A DNA stretch of 64,000 bases, from positions 13,144,719-13,208,718 of the forward strand of contig NC_092281.1 of assembly GCF_036320965.1 (NCBI RefSeq), written 5' to 3'. Source of the DNA: Panulirus ornatus (Eukaryota > Arthropoda > Malacostraca > Decapoda > Palinuridae). Of the stretch, positions 36,064 through 64,000 are shown one piece after another. Numbering within the stretch: position 1 is the first letter of the stretch; the number at the start of each line of letters is the position of its first letter. The notes below the pieces were generated by a model. The model was given only the letters and a program-made list of their open reading frames with translations. It did not search any database and was not told the origin of the DNA. A program made the position numbers and the translations under genes.

Positions 36064-36072
36064 GTTCGTAAC

Positions 36073-36475
36073 GATACATTCTCAGTTCCCTGGGTTGGAT
36101 CAGGTACATACATTCCCAGCTCCCTGGGTTGGATCAGGTACATACATTCCCAGCTCCCTGGGTTGGATCAGGTACATACATTCTCAGCTCCCTGGGTTGG
36201 ATCAGGTACATACATTCCCAGCTCCCTGGGTTGGATCAGGTACATACATTCCCAGCTCCCTGGGTTGGATCAGGTACATACATTCCCAGCTCCCTGGGTT
36301 GGATCAGGTACATACATTCCCAGCTCCCTGGGTTGGATCAGGTACATACATTCCCAGCTCCCTGGGTTGGATCAGGTACATACATTCCCAGCTCCCTGGG
36401 TTGGATCAGGTACATACATTCCCAGCTCCCTGGGTTGGATCAGGTGGATATATTTCCTGCTCCCTGGGTTGGCAG
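36073..36475. repeat. 34-bp array, right remnant (about 11 copies)
   Basis: Same monomer as 29425-33053, resuming immediately after the element. It demonstrates that the element split a pre-existing array. Confidence 0.95.
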
Positions 36476-36519
36476 AGTGTGTTGTTGTCATTATATAGAG
36501 AAGGTTGGCAGACAGCACA

Positions 36520-37345
36520 ACTAGCTGGCTAACCAGTACCAGCCAGCCAGCTAGACAGCACCAGCCAGCCTGTACCAGCCATACAGCACCAACCAGCCAG
36601 TACCAGCTGGACAGTACCAGCCAGACAGCATCAGCCAGCCAGTACCAGCCAGCCAGCATCAACCAGACAGCACCAGCCAGCCTGCCAGCATCAACCTGAC
36701 AGCACCAGCCAGCCTGCCAGCATCAACCAGACAGCACCAGCAGCCAGTACCAGCCAGCCAGCATCAACCATACAGCGCCAGCCAGCACCAGCCAGCCAGC
36801 ATCAACCAGACAGCACCAGCTAGACAGCACCAGCCAGCCAGCCAGTGCCAATCAGACAGCACCAACCAGTTAGCTAGACAGCACCAGCCAGCATGACAGT
36901 ACTAACTAGTCTGCTAGCCAGCACTAGCCAGACAGCACCAGCCAGCCAGTCAAACAGCAACAGCCAGACAGGCAGCACCAGCCAGCCAGTCAAACAGTAA
37001 CAACCAGACAGACAGCATCAGCCAGCTAGACAGCACCAACCAGCCAGACAGCATCAGCCAGCTAGACAGCACCAACCAGCCAGACAGCATCAACCAGCTA
37101 GACACATCCAACCAGACAGCACCATCCAACCAGACAGCACCAGCAGCCAGCTAGCCAGTACCAGGAAGGGAGCAACAACAGTCAGTCAGCCAACACCACC
37201 AGGGAGGGAGCAACAGCAGCCAGCCAGCCAGCCAGCAGCAGCAGCAGGTGCCAGGGAGGGAGGGAGGGTGAGGGGGGGCTGGCTGGGCTGGCTGGCTGGC
37301 TGGCAGGGAGGGAGGGAGCGAGGGAGGGAGGGGGCGGCAGGGCTC
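36520..37345. repeat. CAGCC/CAGCAC-rich low-complexity tract, then (GGGA)n
   Basis: Irregular CCAGCCAGC, CAACCAGACAGCACC and GCTAGACAGC repeats to about 37,240, then G/A-rich GGGAGGGA blocks to 37,332. No gene seen. Confidence 0.8.
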
Positions 37346-37379
37346 AGCACCACACCACACTAGGTACACAGTACCAGTT

Positions 37380-37866
37380 GGGTGACGGGGTAGGGCACAA
37401 GCTCACCTCTCCGCTCCTGCTCGTGTCAGTCAGTATCAGGAGCCTGGCCTGGCCTGACCTACCACGGCTCTCCTCACCAAGGCTGCCCACCCTCCGCCCA
37501 CCCTCCGCCCACCTCCCCCCACCCCCTCATCCACACACTCTCAGGAATTAAAATACGGCGAGTCTCGGGCGTGATGTGGGGATGGTAGTGGTGGCGGCCA
37601 GGCCAGCCCTCGGCCCGCCGCACTCAAGGTCGCCTAATAAGAGCGAGTCAGTTGGTGGTTGTAGCACTAGTATAGCCACACACACACACACACACACACA
37701 TACACACACACACACACACACACCATGATCCACCCAACTGTTGGAGGGTTGCGCCAGTGTCGTCGTGTTATGCTCATGAGCCGTGAGTAGTGGATAGTGA
37801 CGGAAAAGTGTTGTGAGGAGGGAGTCGTAGTGTCTGGCCTGGCCTGGCCAACCACACCACCCACCC
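37380..37866 (+). promoter_or_regulatory. Candidate Mnt promoter and 5' leader
   Basis: This GC-rich stretch lies directly upstream of the predicted first coding exon. It has arthropod Inr-like TCAGT matches (37426-37430 and near 37648), three tandem CCCTCCGCCCA-type GC boxes (about 37,488-37,510), a TTAAAATA stretch near 37,547 and a (CA)n run at 37676-37722. An in-frame TAG at 37828-37830 precedes the ATG, so the coding frame cannot extend upstream here. The transcription start is not determined by sequence alone. Confidence 0.4.
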
Positions 37867-55779
<17,913 letters not shown>

Positions 55780-56035
55780 ATTTAGCATCTTTTTTTTCTG
55801 TGAAATGGGTATATTTTTGTGTTCACTGTTGCTCATTTTTGTAGTGATGCACATGAAAATGTTTTAGATTCTTAAGTTTTTCTCATATCTTGACACATTG
55901 TGCTTTGTAGCATCATTCACAAGTGGTAAATCATCCCCATTCATGACACATTGCTACCCCATACCTTTTCATCCAATTATTCCTTTTATGGTACCATAAA
56001 TTCCTCTGAATTCCAAGTCACATAACACTTTCCCT
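55780..56035. other. Mnt 3' flank, UTR or intron
   Basis: AT-rich, no repeat or gene recognised. Confidence 0.4.
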
Positions 56036-56575
56036 TGCAGTGACTATCTATTGAAAGTCTGTCAGTCAGTCAGTCAATGTTCTATATGCCTTCCATATGT
56101 ACAGCAAAGTGGCTTCACGCCAGTTGTATCTGCGTTAAGGTTAGTCTGTCAATCATTCAGTTTCCCATTTGTCTTCTCCCATGTACAACAGAGTGGCTTC
56201 GCAAGAGTTGTAACTGTTTTGAAACTAATCAGTCACTCAATTGATATCCTATATCCCCAGTTTTGTATAGCTGAGTAGCTTCACAATAGCTGTACCTCTT
56301 TGAAGTTTTTTAACCAGTATCTCAAAAGGCTTCAATGTACAGAAGGGTGGCATAACAGCAGTTGCACCAGTTTTGTCCATTAAAAGGTCAGTCATTCAGT
56401 ATCCTATAAGCCTTTTACAGTGTACAGCAGGATGGTGCTACAACAGTTGTACATGTCAATCAGTACTATGTAGACTGTCTCCCAGGTATTGTGGTATGAT
56501 GCTAGAGCAATTTTACCTGTGTGAAGGTCAGTCAGTACCCCATTTGCCTTTCCTATGTACAACAGGGTAATATCT
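56036..56575. repeat. Degenerate ~76-90 bp minisatellite
   Basis: Six or so copies share a GTCAGTCAGT...CCTATATGCC...TGTACAGCA...GTGGCTTCACA...AGTTGTACCTG order with heavy divergence. Confidence 0.7.
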
Positions 56576-58990
56576 TTACCTTGATCTCATATGTCTCCCT
56601 GTAGATTATTCCCTGAAAGCACCATCTCGCATGTTCTCCTGAAGTCTGTTCTTTTCAAAAAGCACTTTACCTTCCTTCATACCTGTACTAATTGACTTCA
56701 TGAATATTTACACTTTAGAGTTTAAGTAAATATCTACATTAGTTCTTTATTCCCATACCATCTCAGTACTCTGTCGTGCACTTCGTTATCATTTCCAACA
56801 CAGTACCATATTTTCTTTTCATTATACATACCCTTTTCAAAGCTTTGTCATCTGTCCTTCCTTTCGTAGCTCTTTCTGATGTGTCCACCAATACTTCCAT
56901 TTCATTATGAATGCTGAAGTTCCTAACAAGAAATTTAAGCCACACACAAATTTTCCTCATATCTCGCTAATGTGTGAAATGGCGAATATGCATGAAAAAA
57001 AAAAAATTGTTTAACCATATTTCTCATTATAAATATCCAAATCATAGACACATTCATCTCATTTTGTATGAATTTTTTTATTAAGCTTATTTTTAGAATT
57101 TTCCAATTCTTTTACAAATGGTAATGACTTTGAAATATCTGGCACCTTTAATTTTCTAGTATTCTTTTATGCTGGAGTAACTTTCTCACCTAAACCTTTA
57201 GTTAATCAGACAGGTAAAGAAACCTTTTAGGGTAACTAAGAATGTTGGGTTATAAAAGTTTATCTTAGGAATGCTAACATATTGTGAAAATCAATACAAT
57301 AAATTCTTTTTTAAGTTAGAATTATCTATTATGGAATATGGATGTCAGAAAAAATTCTTGTCACTTAGTATGAGAGACTACAGTGTTCAGTTTAATTTGT
57401 CAGTTTTGTTTTTGCACACACTGAAATTGTGTACCTGCATCACTCCTTAATTTTTTTCACAGTTATTTATTTTATTACAAACATTATCTTCTATCATTAT
57501 GACTTACATACTTCTTGTGGAGTTAAAAGAGAAATAAAGCTAACCAGTTTGTCATAGTTATATGCACATGGAGATGTCAATAACTCAGTTGTGTTGATGA
57601 TGGATAGTCTAGGGCATCTTTAAACACACTTAGTGTTGGGGCAGCTGCCCCAGCAGGCTCTCTTCCCTCCCCCAACATTGAAAGAAAAATTCACACATTT
57701 GCTGCAGTAGACATTACCCATCTGAGAAAAATTTTGATATTTTTTCTGTAAATGAAAACACTAACCCTATGGTTCAGAGTTGATTTTTTTTGCCTCTCCT
57801 CTCTTTGCGCAAAAAGTAGCAAAATTATTCTTTTCCTAAAGTATGAAAATTAAGAGGTGAATGAATCCCTAAAAACAGTTGTTTCCCTTAAGAATTAATA
57901 CTTTATCATTCCTTGTTTAGGTAAAACATTATCTGCCATATTAACCACTCCTATGTATGCAAGTTATGTAAACTTGTATTTTCTGATTTTCTTGTTGATA
58001 TGATTAAATGCAGAAAAACTCAAAATTTTTCTTTGAAATTAATTGTAAAACTTCTGTAGTGTAGGAAATTATCAGTATTTAGTGGACTGACTAATCTTAG
58101 GTAAGGTTACTTTTGGGTGCAGCATGGGCACAGTGTTAGATACTTCATGTGGGGATGGGCACCTCAGTCATGGGAAGTCTGTAGAAAAGGCACACAACTA
58201 CCCACTGTGGTCACTGGCAGGTTAATGAGACCTTGAGGGACTCAGTGACTCATCCTTTGTTTGGGTTGCCAGCCATTTTCTGCCAGCAGAACCTACAGTG
58301 CCTGCAGAATTCTACTTGTGGTGGGAAATTGCATGTAGAAATTGACATTCACAACATCCTGTTATGTTAAAGTAGATTGATGTCCATAGCACCAAAAGGT
58401 TCAGAAGGTGTCCTGTACAAGACTGCAGTGAAGCTTGTCTTTTTCCCCCTCAGTATGAGTATTTTATGTTAGTAGCATAAAAATTAGTTTGATAATCAGA
58501 TGAACCCCATTATGTAATTGTAAGTGTATAACCATACTACACTGGTTTGTCCACCCTTCCGTGTATTCCTAACCTGTACTGCAGCTGCCTGTCATCATTG
58601 GTGAGTACAGGAGCATTTATTATTCATTTCATTGATAGAGTAATATTTATGTTTCAATACTTGATTTTCCAATATTATTTGATTTTTTATACTTTTGTCT
58701 CAACAACAATTAGAGCCCCATGAGTAAATGAGATAGCACACACTTTTGGAGGTTTAAAACATTATTTTCCCTGAGAAAATGAGTTACATCCACAATGATT
58801 CACTTCCTTTAACCATCATTACTCATATGAGGTCAGTAGATGCTCATTCTCAGAGATTGAAATTTGTTTACATCTGCATATACAGTGACGTGCATATACA
58901 GTGGCGTGTGCATCTTGCTCACACTGGTTTAATGTACTGTGGTTGTGTTTAACTATATGTGGCTTGTGGTATCCATACTTTTTCAGGCCT
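56576..58990. other. AT-rich unclassified DNA
   Basis: A core-box relic (ATATCTCGCTAATGTGTGAA) lies at about 56961-56980, a poly-A run at 56995-57005, and AATAAA hexamers at 57298 and 57533. No ORF with a recognisable domain. Probably Mnt 3' UTR, intron or intergenic. Confidence 0.4.
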
Positions 58991-59665
58991 TCTTATTACA
59001 GGGATGGGTATATTCTTTTATCAATGAATGTACTATGACTCCAGTTATTATAGAGATGGTATGTTCTCTTATCAGTGGATGTACCATACCTTGAATCATT
59101 ATAGAGATGGGTATGTTCTCTTATCAATGGGTGTACCATGACTTGAATCATAGAGATGTTGATGTTCTCGGATCTATGGGTGCACTATAACGTAAATCAT
59201 TTTAGAGATGGGTATATTCTCTCAGTAGATGTACTACGTCTTGAGTTATTATTGAGATGGTTATGTTCTCTTATCATTGGATATACCATAACATGAATCA
59301 TTATAGAGATGGGTATATTCTCATATCAGTGGGTGTAACATGACATGAATCATTATATAGATGGGTATATTCTCTTATCAGTGGGTGCAACATTACATGC
59401 ATCATAGAGATGGGTATGTTTTCTGAGCAGCAGATTTGCCATGACTTGAATCATTATAAAGATGGGTATATTTTCTTATTAGTGGGTGTAACATGACATG
59501 AATCATTATAGAGATAGCTGTATTCTCTTATCAGGGGGTGTACCATGACATGGATCATTTTAGAGATGGGTATATTTTCTTATCAGTAGGTGTGCCATAA
59601 TATGATTCATTGTAGGGATGGGTATATTCTCTTGTGAGTGGGTGTACCATAACATGAATTGTAAT
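58990..59665. repeat. ~52-bp degenerate minisatellite
   Basis: About 12 copies built from GAGATGGGTATATTCTCTTA, TCAGTGGGTGTACCATGACA and TGAATCATTATA. Confidence 0.85.
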
Positions 59666-60328
59666 CACGCTTACATATTTTGAGAGTTATGGAAAGAACT
59701 CTAGCAGCAGTTGGAGACATGAATTGTAATCACACTGTCTCTTTTTGAGAGTTATGAAAAGAACTCTAGCAGCAGTTAGAGACCCATCTGGTGTCAGTTG
59801 TCACAACATGGTTACTTTTAAAACTGTATTTTGATATTATGATGGTCAATCTACTATTACATTTCATTTAAGTTTTGCATTTTTCTCTTTTAGTTTTACT
59901 AGATCTTTTGATTTTAAGTAACCAAATAATACATAAAGGCCCAAATGACCACAATGAAAGTGTTCATTGTAAGTCGAGATTCTAATATAAAAACATATAC
60001 TTATTATCTTCTTTTAATCATGGGATTGAGAAATTCTCAAGAACTATTGTAGACAGGCAAGTAAACATGACAGTTCAGGGTGATGCCACTCATGCTTGTC
60101 ATAACACCCCAAGTTTTTTTTTACTGGATTACTTATAACCCTGTAGACCAGAGTACTTGTCAATGAAACACCGGCATATTTATCATACAAGAACCTTTGA
60201 TAATGTTGTTGACCTAGTATTAACATATTTTTATTTGTGATGTCAGGATTTTACTTCAGCAGAGCTTGTTTTATAGACTACAGTTCATCTGGTAAGTGTT
60301 TCATACACATGGATAATTTTCCATAAAT

Positions 60329-60363
<35 letters not shown>

Positions 60364-62515
60364 GAAGTGACAGCTGCCTTGTTAATGTGGAGAAGAGAGG
60401 TTAACCCTCTGATTATTATGTCTTAAATTTCCATAGGAAAAAGGTGGTCAGTGAAAGTCCAGCTGCAAGGAAAGATTACCTCCAGAACCAAGACCAGTTC
60501 AAGGATTGCGTTAGGGCATGTTGGGAAATAGCTAGTGTTTATAGTTTGTGTTTTCCCAGTTGGCCTTCAAAATAGGCAAAAAATTCTAGAGTTAGATACT
60601 TAGATCTCAGAAATGCATCAAGCAGCTTTTTACTGGAATGGTTCAGATCTGACTGATCAAAAAAAGAGAACTGGCTCTAATTGGAAGTGCCTTCATTCAG
60701 ATTTTGCAGGAGATTGGTTAATGGTGAGGAGCACCTACCAAGTGATAGGCAAGGGTTGTACATTAGTGGACAGGGAGTATGGTTTACCTTGTCCTGACAC
60801 TTAATTCTTCCTGAACTTTCATCTGATAGGAATAGTCTTTTAACTTGAGACAAGCATCCGGAGACTTCCAGAACCTTCATCCTGCTAGGAATAATCTTTC
60901 AACATGAATCAAGCATTTATATAAGCTCTTTTATCTGGGAGAATGATGTGCTTCATATTTACATGATGGCTTAAGTATCAGAGGAATGTATGATTCAGGG
61001 TTCTACTGGAGATTGTGGATTATCCACAGGATCCATTTACAAATATTTATTGTCATGGGTGACCCCACTTGTTGCTCTTGCTTGTTCATAAGAAGTTTCT
61101 GTTGACAAGATTATGCTCTCGTGGTTAATTAGTTATCTTTTGCGTCAAAGTTTAGATTGTTTTGATTATAAGGGAAATGGCACAAGATATATCACCTGGC
61201 AATTTTTGAATATGTATCAGGACAATGATAGTTGCCTCTCTTTAGCTATATAAGTTTACAGGTATTCCTCTTTGAAAAATCTGTATGTCATTCTTATCCT
61301 ACCACATGAATCAGTGTTTCTGTTTCCTTCTACTATCACAGACAGCCTCATTAGGACTAGGTAGTCTGTTGCTGTTTGAATTCTGTTATAATGTATTAAA
61401 AGAGCCCCCAGAGACTTTAAGGAGGACATTGAATTCCATATGTATATGAAGATTTTAGGCTCTTTAGAAAAATTTTTTAAGTATAACCTTAAGATAGTAG
61501 TCAAACCCCTTTTATTATTTCTGTAATTATCTCTTTATACATATTTTTAGGTTAAGCTGCTGTTTCTGCAAAAATAGAGCAGTTAAAGTGAAGACATTTT
61601 TTTCATCTAATTACTCCAGAGTCATTGGCTCTGAGAAAGCCACTAGAGCATAGTTCAGCATGAGTTGGAAATCACCTTCAAGAACTCGTAAAGTTTTAGA
61701 AGTCCAGCAAAGTCGCCTTTTTCTCTTGTTATCAGGGAATCTGATATGGTCATGTAGAATGTCATTTGAGTTTGTCTTGGAGTTTAAGAGACCATATGGC
61801 AACTCACCTTTTGAAAGGGACTATTCTGGTCTCCCTTACTTAAGCAAGTTTACTGTATGTGAAATCACAGTTGAATTATTTATTTTTACCACTGAAACTG
61901 CGATATGCATCGTATATATTTCACACGTATGGTTGAGCAAAAAATGTGCACCTTGCATTTCATGTTGTAGACATCATGTTGAGGCATAGGAGTCGTGGCT
62001 TATCCCCCAACATTTGCATTTGGGTCTTATTATGTGAGGTCTTTATACTACTGTGGGCAATCAAGAGGAACTCAGATAAGGTTAAAAACCTCTGGACTAG
62101 TAAAGTTCACTCGCAACCAAGATTAGGACAAGAGTAAGGAATCTGTTGTTCGAAAAAATTTGAAGAAAATGCTGTCTTTTATGGTTGGAAAATCAAGTTT
62201 AGAAGCTCTAGATCATTATGCTATGCTTTGTTGTGAGTGTACGTAATCAGATAGGAGTATCATAATGAGAGCAATAGAATCTCCTTAGAATGTACCAAAG
62301 TGAACTTGGAAATACAGAAAAGTAATGTAATCAAACTATGTTACATTTGAAAGATGAAATTACAAACTATACATTACCAACATTGATCTTTATATCTTAG
62401 GGAAAATGAAAGAACATTTTCCAGAGATTTCATCTGCTTCTCAAGATAGCTTTAGGGAAAGTGACACAAGAATAATAATGAGAATTTTATAGCATAGCAA
62501 AATTAAATGCATGAC
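59666..62515. other. AT-rich unclassified DNA with poly-T
   Basis: A ~77-bp block (ACATGAATTGTAATCAC... GAACTCTAGCAGCAGTT) is duplicated near 59654-59790; poly-T at 60331-60358. A possible splice acceptor at 60436 opens a 31-codon frame in the phase exon 5 would need (to TAG 60529-60531), but nothing else supports it. No other gene evidence. Confidence 0.4.
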
Positions 62516-62519
62516 AGGG

Positions 62520-63960
62520 TCCTTTCCTGACCCACCAGTGCAAAAGTAATAAGTATCTACACTAGACCCATCATTACCCAAGTAACAAGGTTTCACACCT
62601 GACTTGCCTTTACCTTAGGAATAAGGTTCTTCACATGACCCTCCAATATTTCAGGATCTAGGCTCTACACCTTACCCATTAATACCTAAGGAGCAAGGTT
62701 CTGCATATGGCTCACCTGTACTTGAGGAACAAGGATCTATACCCAACTCACATACTTAAGGAGAAAAGGTTATACACCTGACCATTCAATACCTAAGGAA
62801 CAAGGTCCTGCACATGACCCACCAGTAACTAAGGAGCAAAGTTTCTACACGTGGCTCACCTGTGTACTTGAGGAATGTGGATCTGTACCTAACTCAGTAA
62901 TATTAAATGAACAAGGTTTTATACACCAGACCCACCAGTACCTAAGGCACAAGGTTCTACATCTGACTCGCCTTTACTTAGGGAACAAAGTTTCTGAAAG
63001 ACCAACCAATACTCAGTGAATAAGGTTTTTCATGTGATCCACCAATACATAAGGAACAAGTTTCTATACAAAGACTTAATTATACCTGTGAAACCAAGTA
63101 CTGCTCCTGACTGAGTAATACCTAAGCATAAAGGTTCTACACCTGACTTGCTAATGCTTAAGGAACAAGGTTTTACATGAGATACCAAGTACCAAAGTAA
63201 CAAGGTTCTACACCTGACCCACCAATACCAAAGTAATAAAGTTCTGTACATAACCCACTAATATGTAAGAACAAGGTTTACATCTAACCCACCATTACCT
63301 AAGGGACAAGAAGGTTCTGCAACTGACTCAAGAATACCAAAGTCACAGGGGTCTATACCTAACCCACCAGTACATAAATAACAGGATTCTACACTTGACC
63401 ACCAATACCAAAGGAACAAGGTTCTGCACCTGACCCACTAGTTACTTAAGGAACCTGACACTACACTTGATTCACCAATGCCAAAGGAACATGGCTCTAC
63501 TTTTGATTCACCAGTACCAAAGGAACATAATTCTACACGTGACTCACCAACGCCAAAAGAACATGGTTCTAAACATGACTCACCAATATCAAAGGAACAT
63601 GGTACTACACCTGATTCACCAGTACCCAAGGAGCAAGGTTCTAACTTGACCCCACCATTACCTAATGAGCAAGGTTTTATGCCTGACCCTCAAATACCTA
63701 ATGAACAAGGTTCTACATCTGACTCGCCATTACCTAAGGAAGTAGTTTCTACATACAGCTGACCCACCTGTACCAACAAACCAGGGTCTACACCTGACCC
63801 AAAAATGCCTAAGGAACAATGTCGTACACCAAACCCATCAATTCCTAGTGAACAAGGTTCTGCACTGTCCCACCAGCACCTAATGAACAAGATTCTACCC
63901 CTGACCCACCAGAACTTGAGGAACAAGGTTCTACACCTGACCAAATCAGTACCTATGTGC
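62520..63960. repeat. Degenerate 36-bp minisatellite with a 12-residue coding pattern
   Basis: About 40 copies of a unit containing CCTAAGGAACAAGGTTCTAC + ACCTGACCCACCAATA. Left copies have many indels. From 63442 to 63762 the period is exactly 36 bp and one plus frame is open, giving P-x-P-K-E-Q/H-G-S-T-x-D-S repeats that end at TGA. Coding status is unresolved. Confidence 0.8.
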
Positions 63961-64000
63961 AGAAAGTGCTGTGCATTTGAGCAGTAAGTGCTCGGTGTCA

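Larger units (their letters stand above)
33054..36072 (+). mobile_element. Novel GTTACGAAC-ended element, copy 2 (3.0 kb)
   Basis: It begins GTTACGAATGTTACGAAC (33054-33071, a doubled terminal 9-mer) and ends GTTCGTAAC (36064-36072). It interrupts the 34-bp array, whose bases ATAC appear on both sides (TTACATAC before, ATACATTC after), suggesting a 4-bp target duplication. The left about 190 bp are the reverse complement of the right end of copy 1 with moderate divergence. Next come a 17-bp array (33245-34262), the marker ATTTCAAGCCAGGAGATCTC, a 42-bp array (34310-35490) and about 580 bp of unclassified GC-rich DNA. No transposase or helicase frame is seen. It ends 1.8 kb upstream of Mnt exon 1. 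Confidence 0.75.

Noticed and set aside
60437..60531. Terminal Mnt exon after CCATAG at 60436, open in phase 1 to TAG at 60529
   Set aside because: The phase fits exon 5, but the acceptor tract is weak, the 31-codon peptide is basic with no family similarity, and a stop already follows exon 5. Chance is likely.

Overview
The window looks like nuclear DNA of an arthropod with a large, repeat-laden genome, most likely a decapod crustacean. The evidence is a degenerate run of the arthropod telomere pentamer TTAGG, very long AT/CT/GT microsatellites, dense minisatellites, tRNA-derived SINEs, several decayed non-LTR retrotransposons, and one spliced gene with GT-AG introns. The taxonomic placement is inference; no species-diagnostic gene is present.

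Layout. Positions 1-37,000 hold no gene I can support. They are almost a continuous series of tandem arrays (units of 14, 17, 20, 23/46, 24, 27-28, 33, 34, 42, 43, 44, 52, 61, 62 and 65 bp) broken by microsatellites, SINE/LINE fragments and short unclassified spacers. The most structured part is 23,960-36,470. Two arrays (43-bp and 34-bp units) are each split by an insertion that begins GTTACGAAC and ends GTTCGTAAC. The two insertions (24,260-25,667 and 33,054-36,072) lie in opposite orientation and share their terminal sequence and internal 17-bp and ~42-bp repeat units. I read them as two copies of one undescribed mobile element that carries, and in one copy has amplified, satellite DNA. The 34-bp array also has a 952-bp higher-order repeat (28 monomers).

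Positions 37,380-55,779 hold the only gene recognised: a plus-strand Mnt orthologue (MAX-network bHLH-leucine zipper repressor). Five exons join in phase at 37867-37957, 44602-45247, 50746-50902, 54539-55388 and 55613-55779, predicting 636 aa. The bHLH domain comes from exon 3 and the start of exon 4, and the zipper from exon 4. The N-terminus encoded here lacks a recognisable Sin3-interaction (SID) helix, whereas exon 4 encodes PLNLS, a CtBP-type motif. The introns are filled with minisatellites, tRNA-SINEs, antisense CR1/L2-like LINE relics, sense LINE tails, a GIY-YIG Penelope-like relic and a 430-bp TA-flanked MITE.

Positions 55,780-64,000 are AT-rich 3'-flanking or further intronic DNA with three degenerate minisatellites (about 76-90, 52 and 36 bp). 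The last encodes a 12-residue repeat in one frame. All long reading frames in the arrays are periodicity artefacts. Mnt would act in the nucleus as a heterodimer with Max at CACGTG E-boxes; no partner gene lies in this window.
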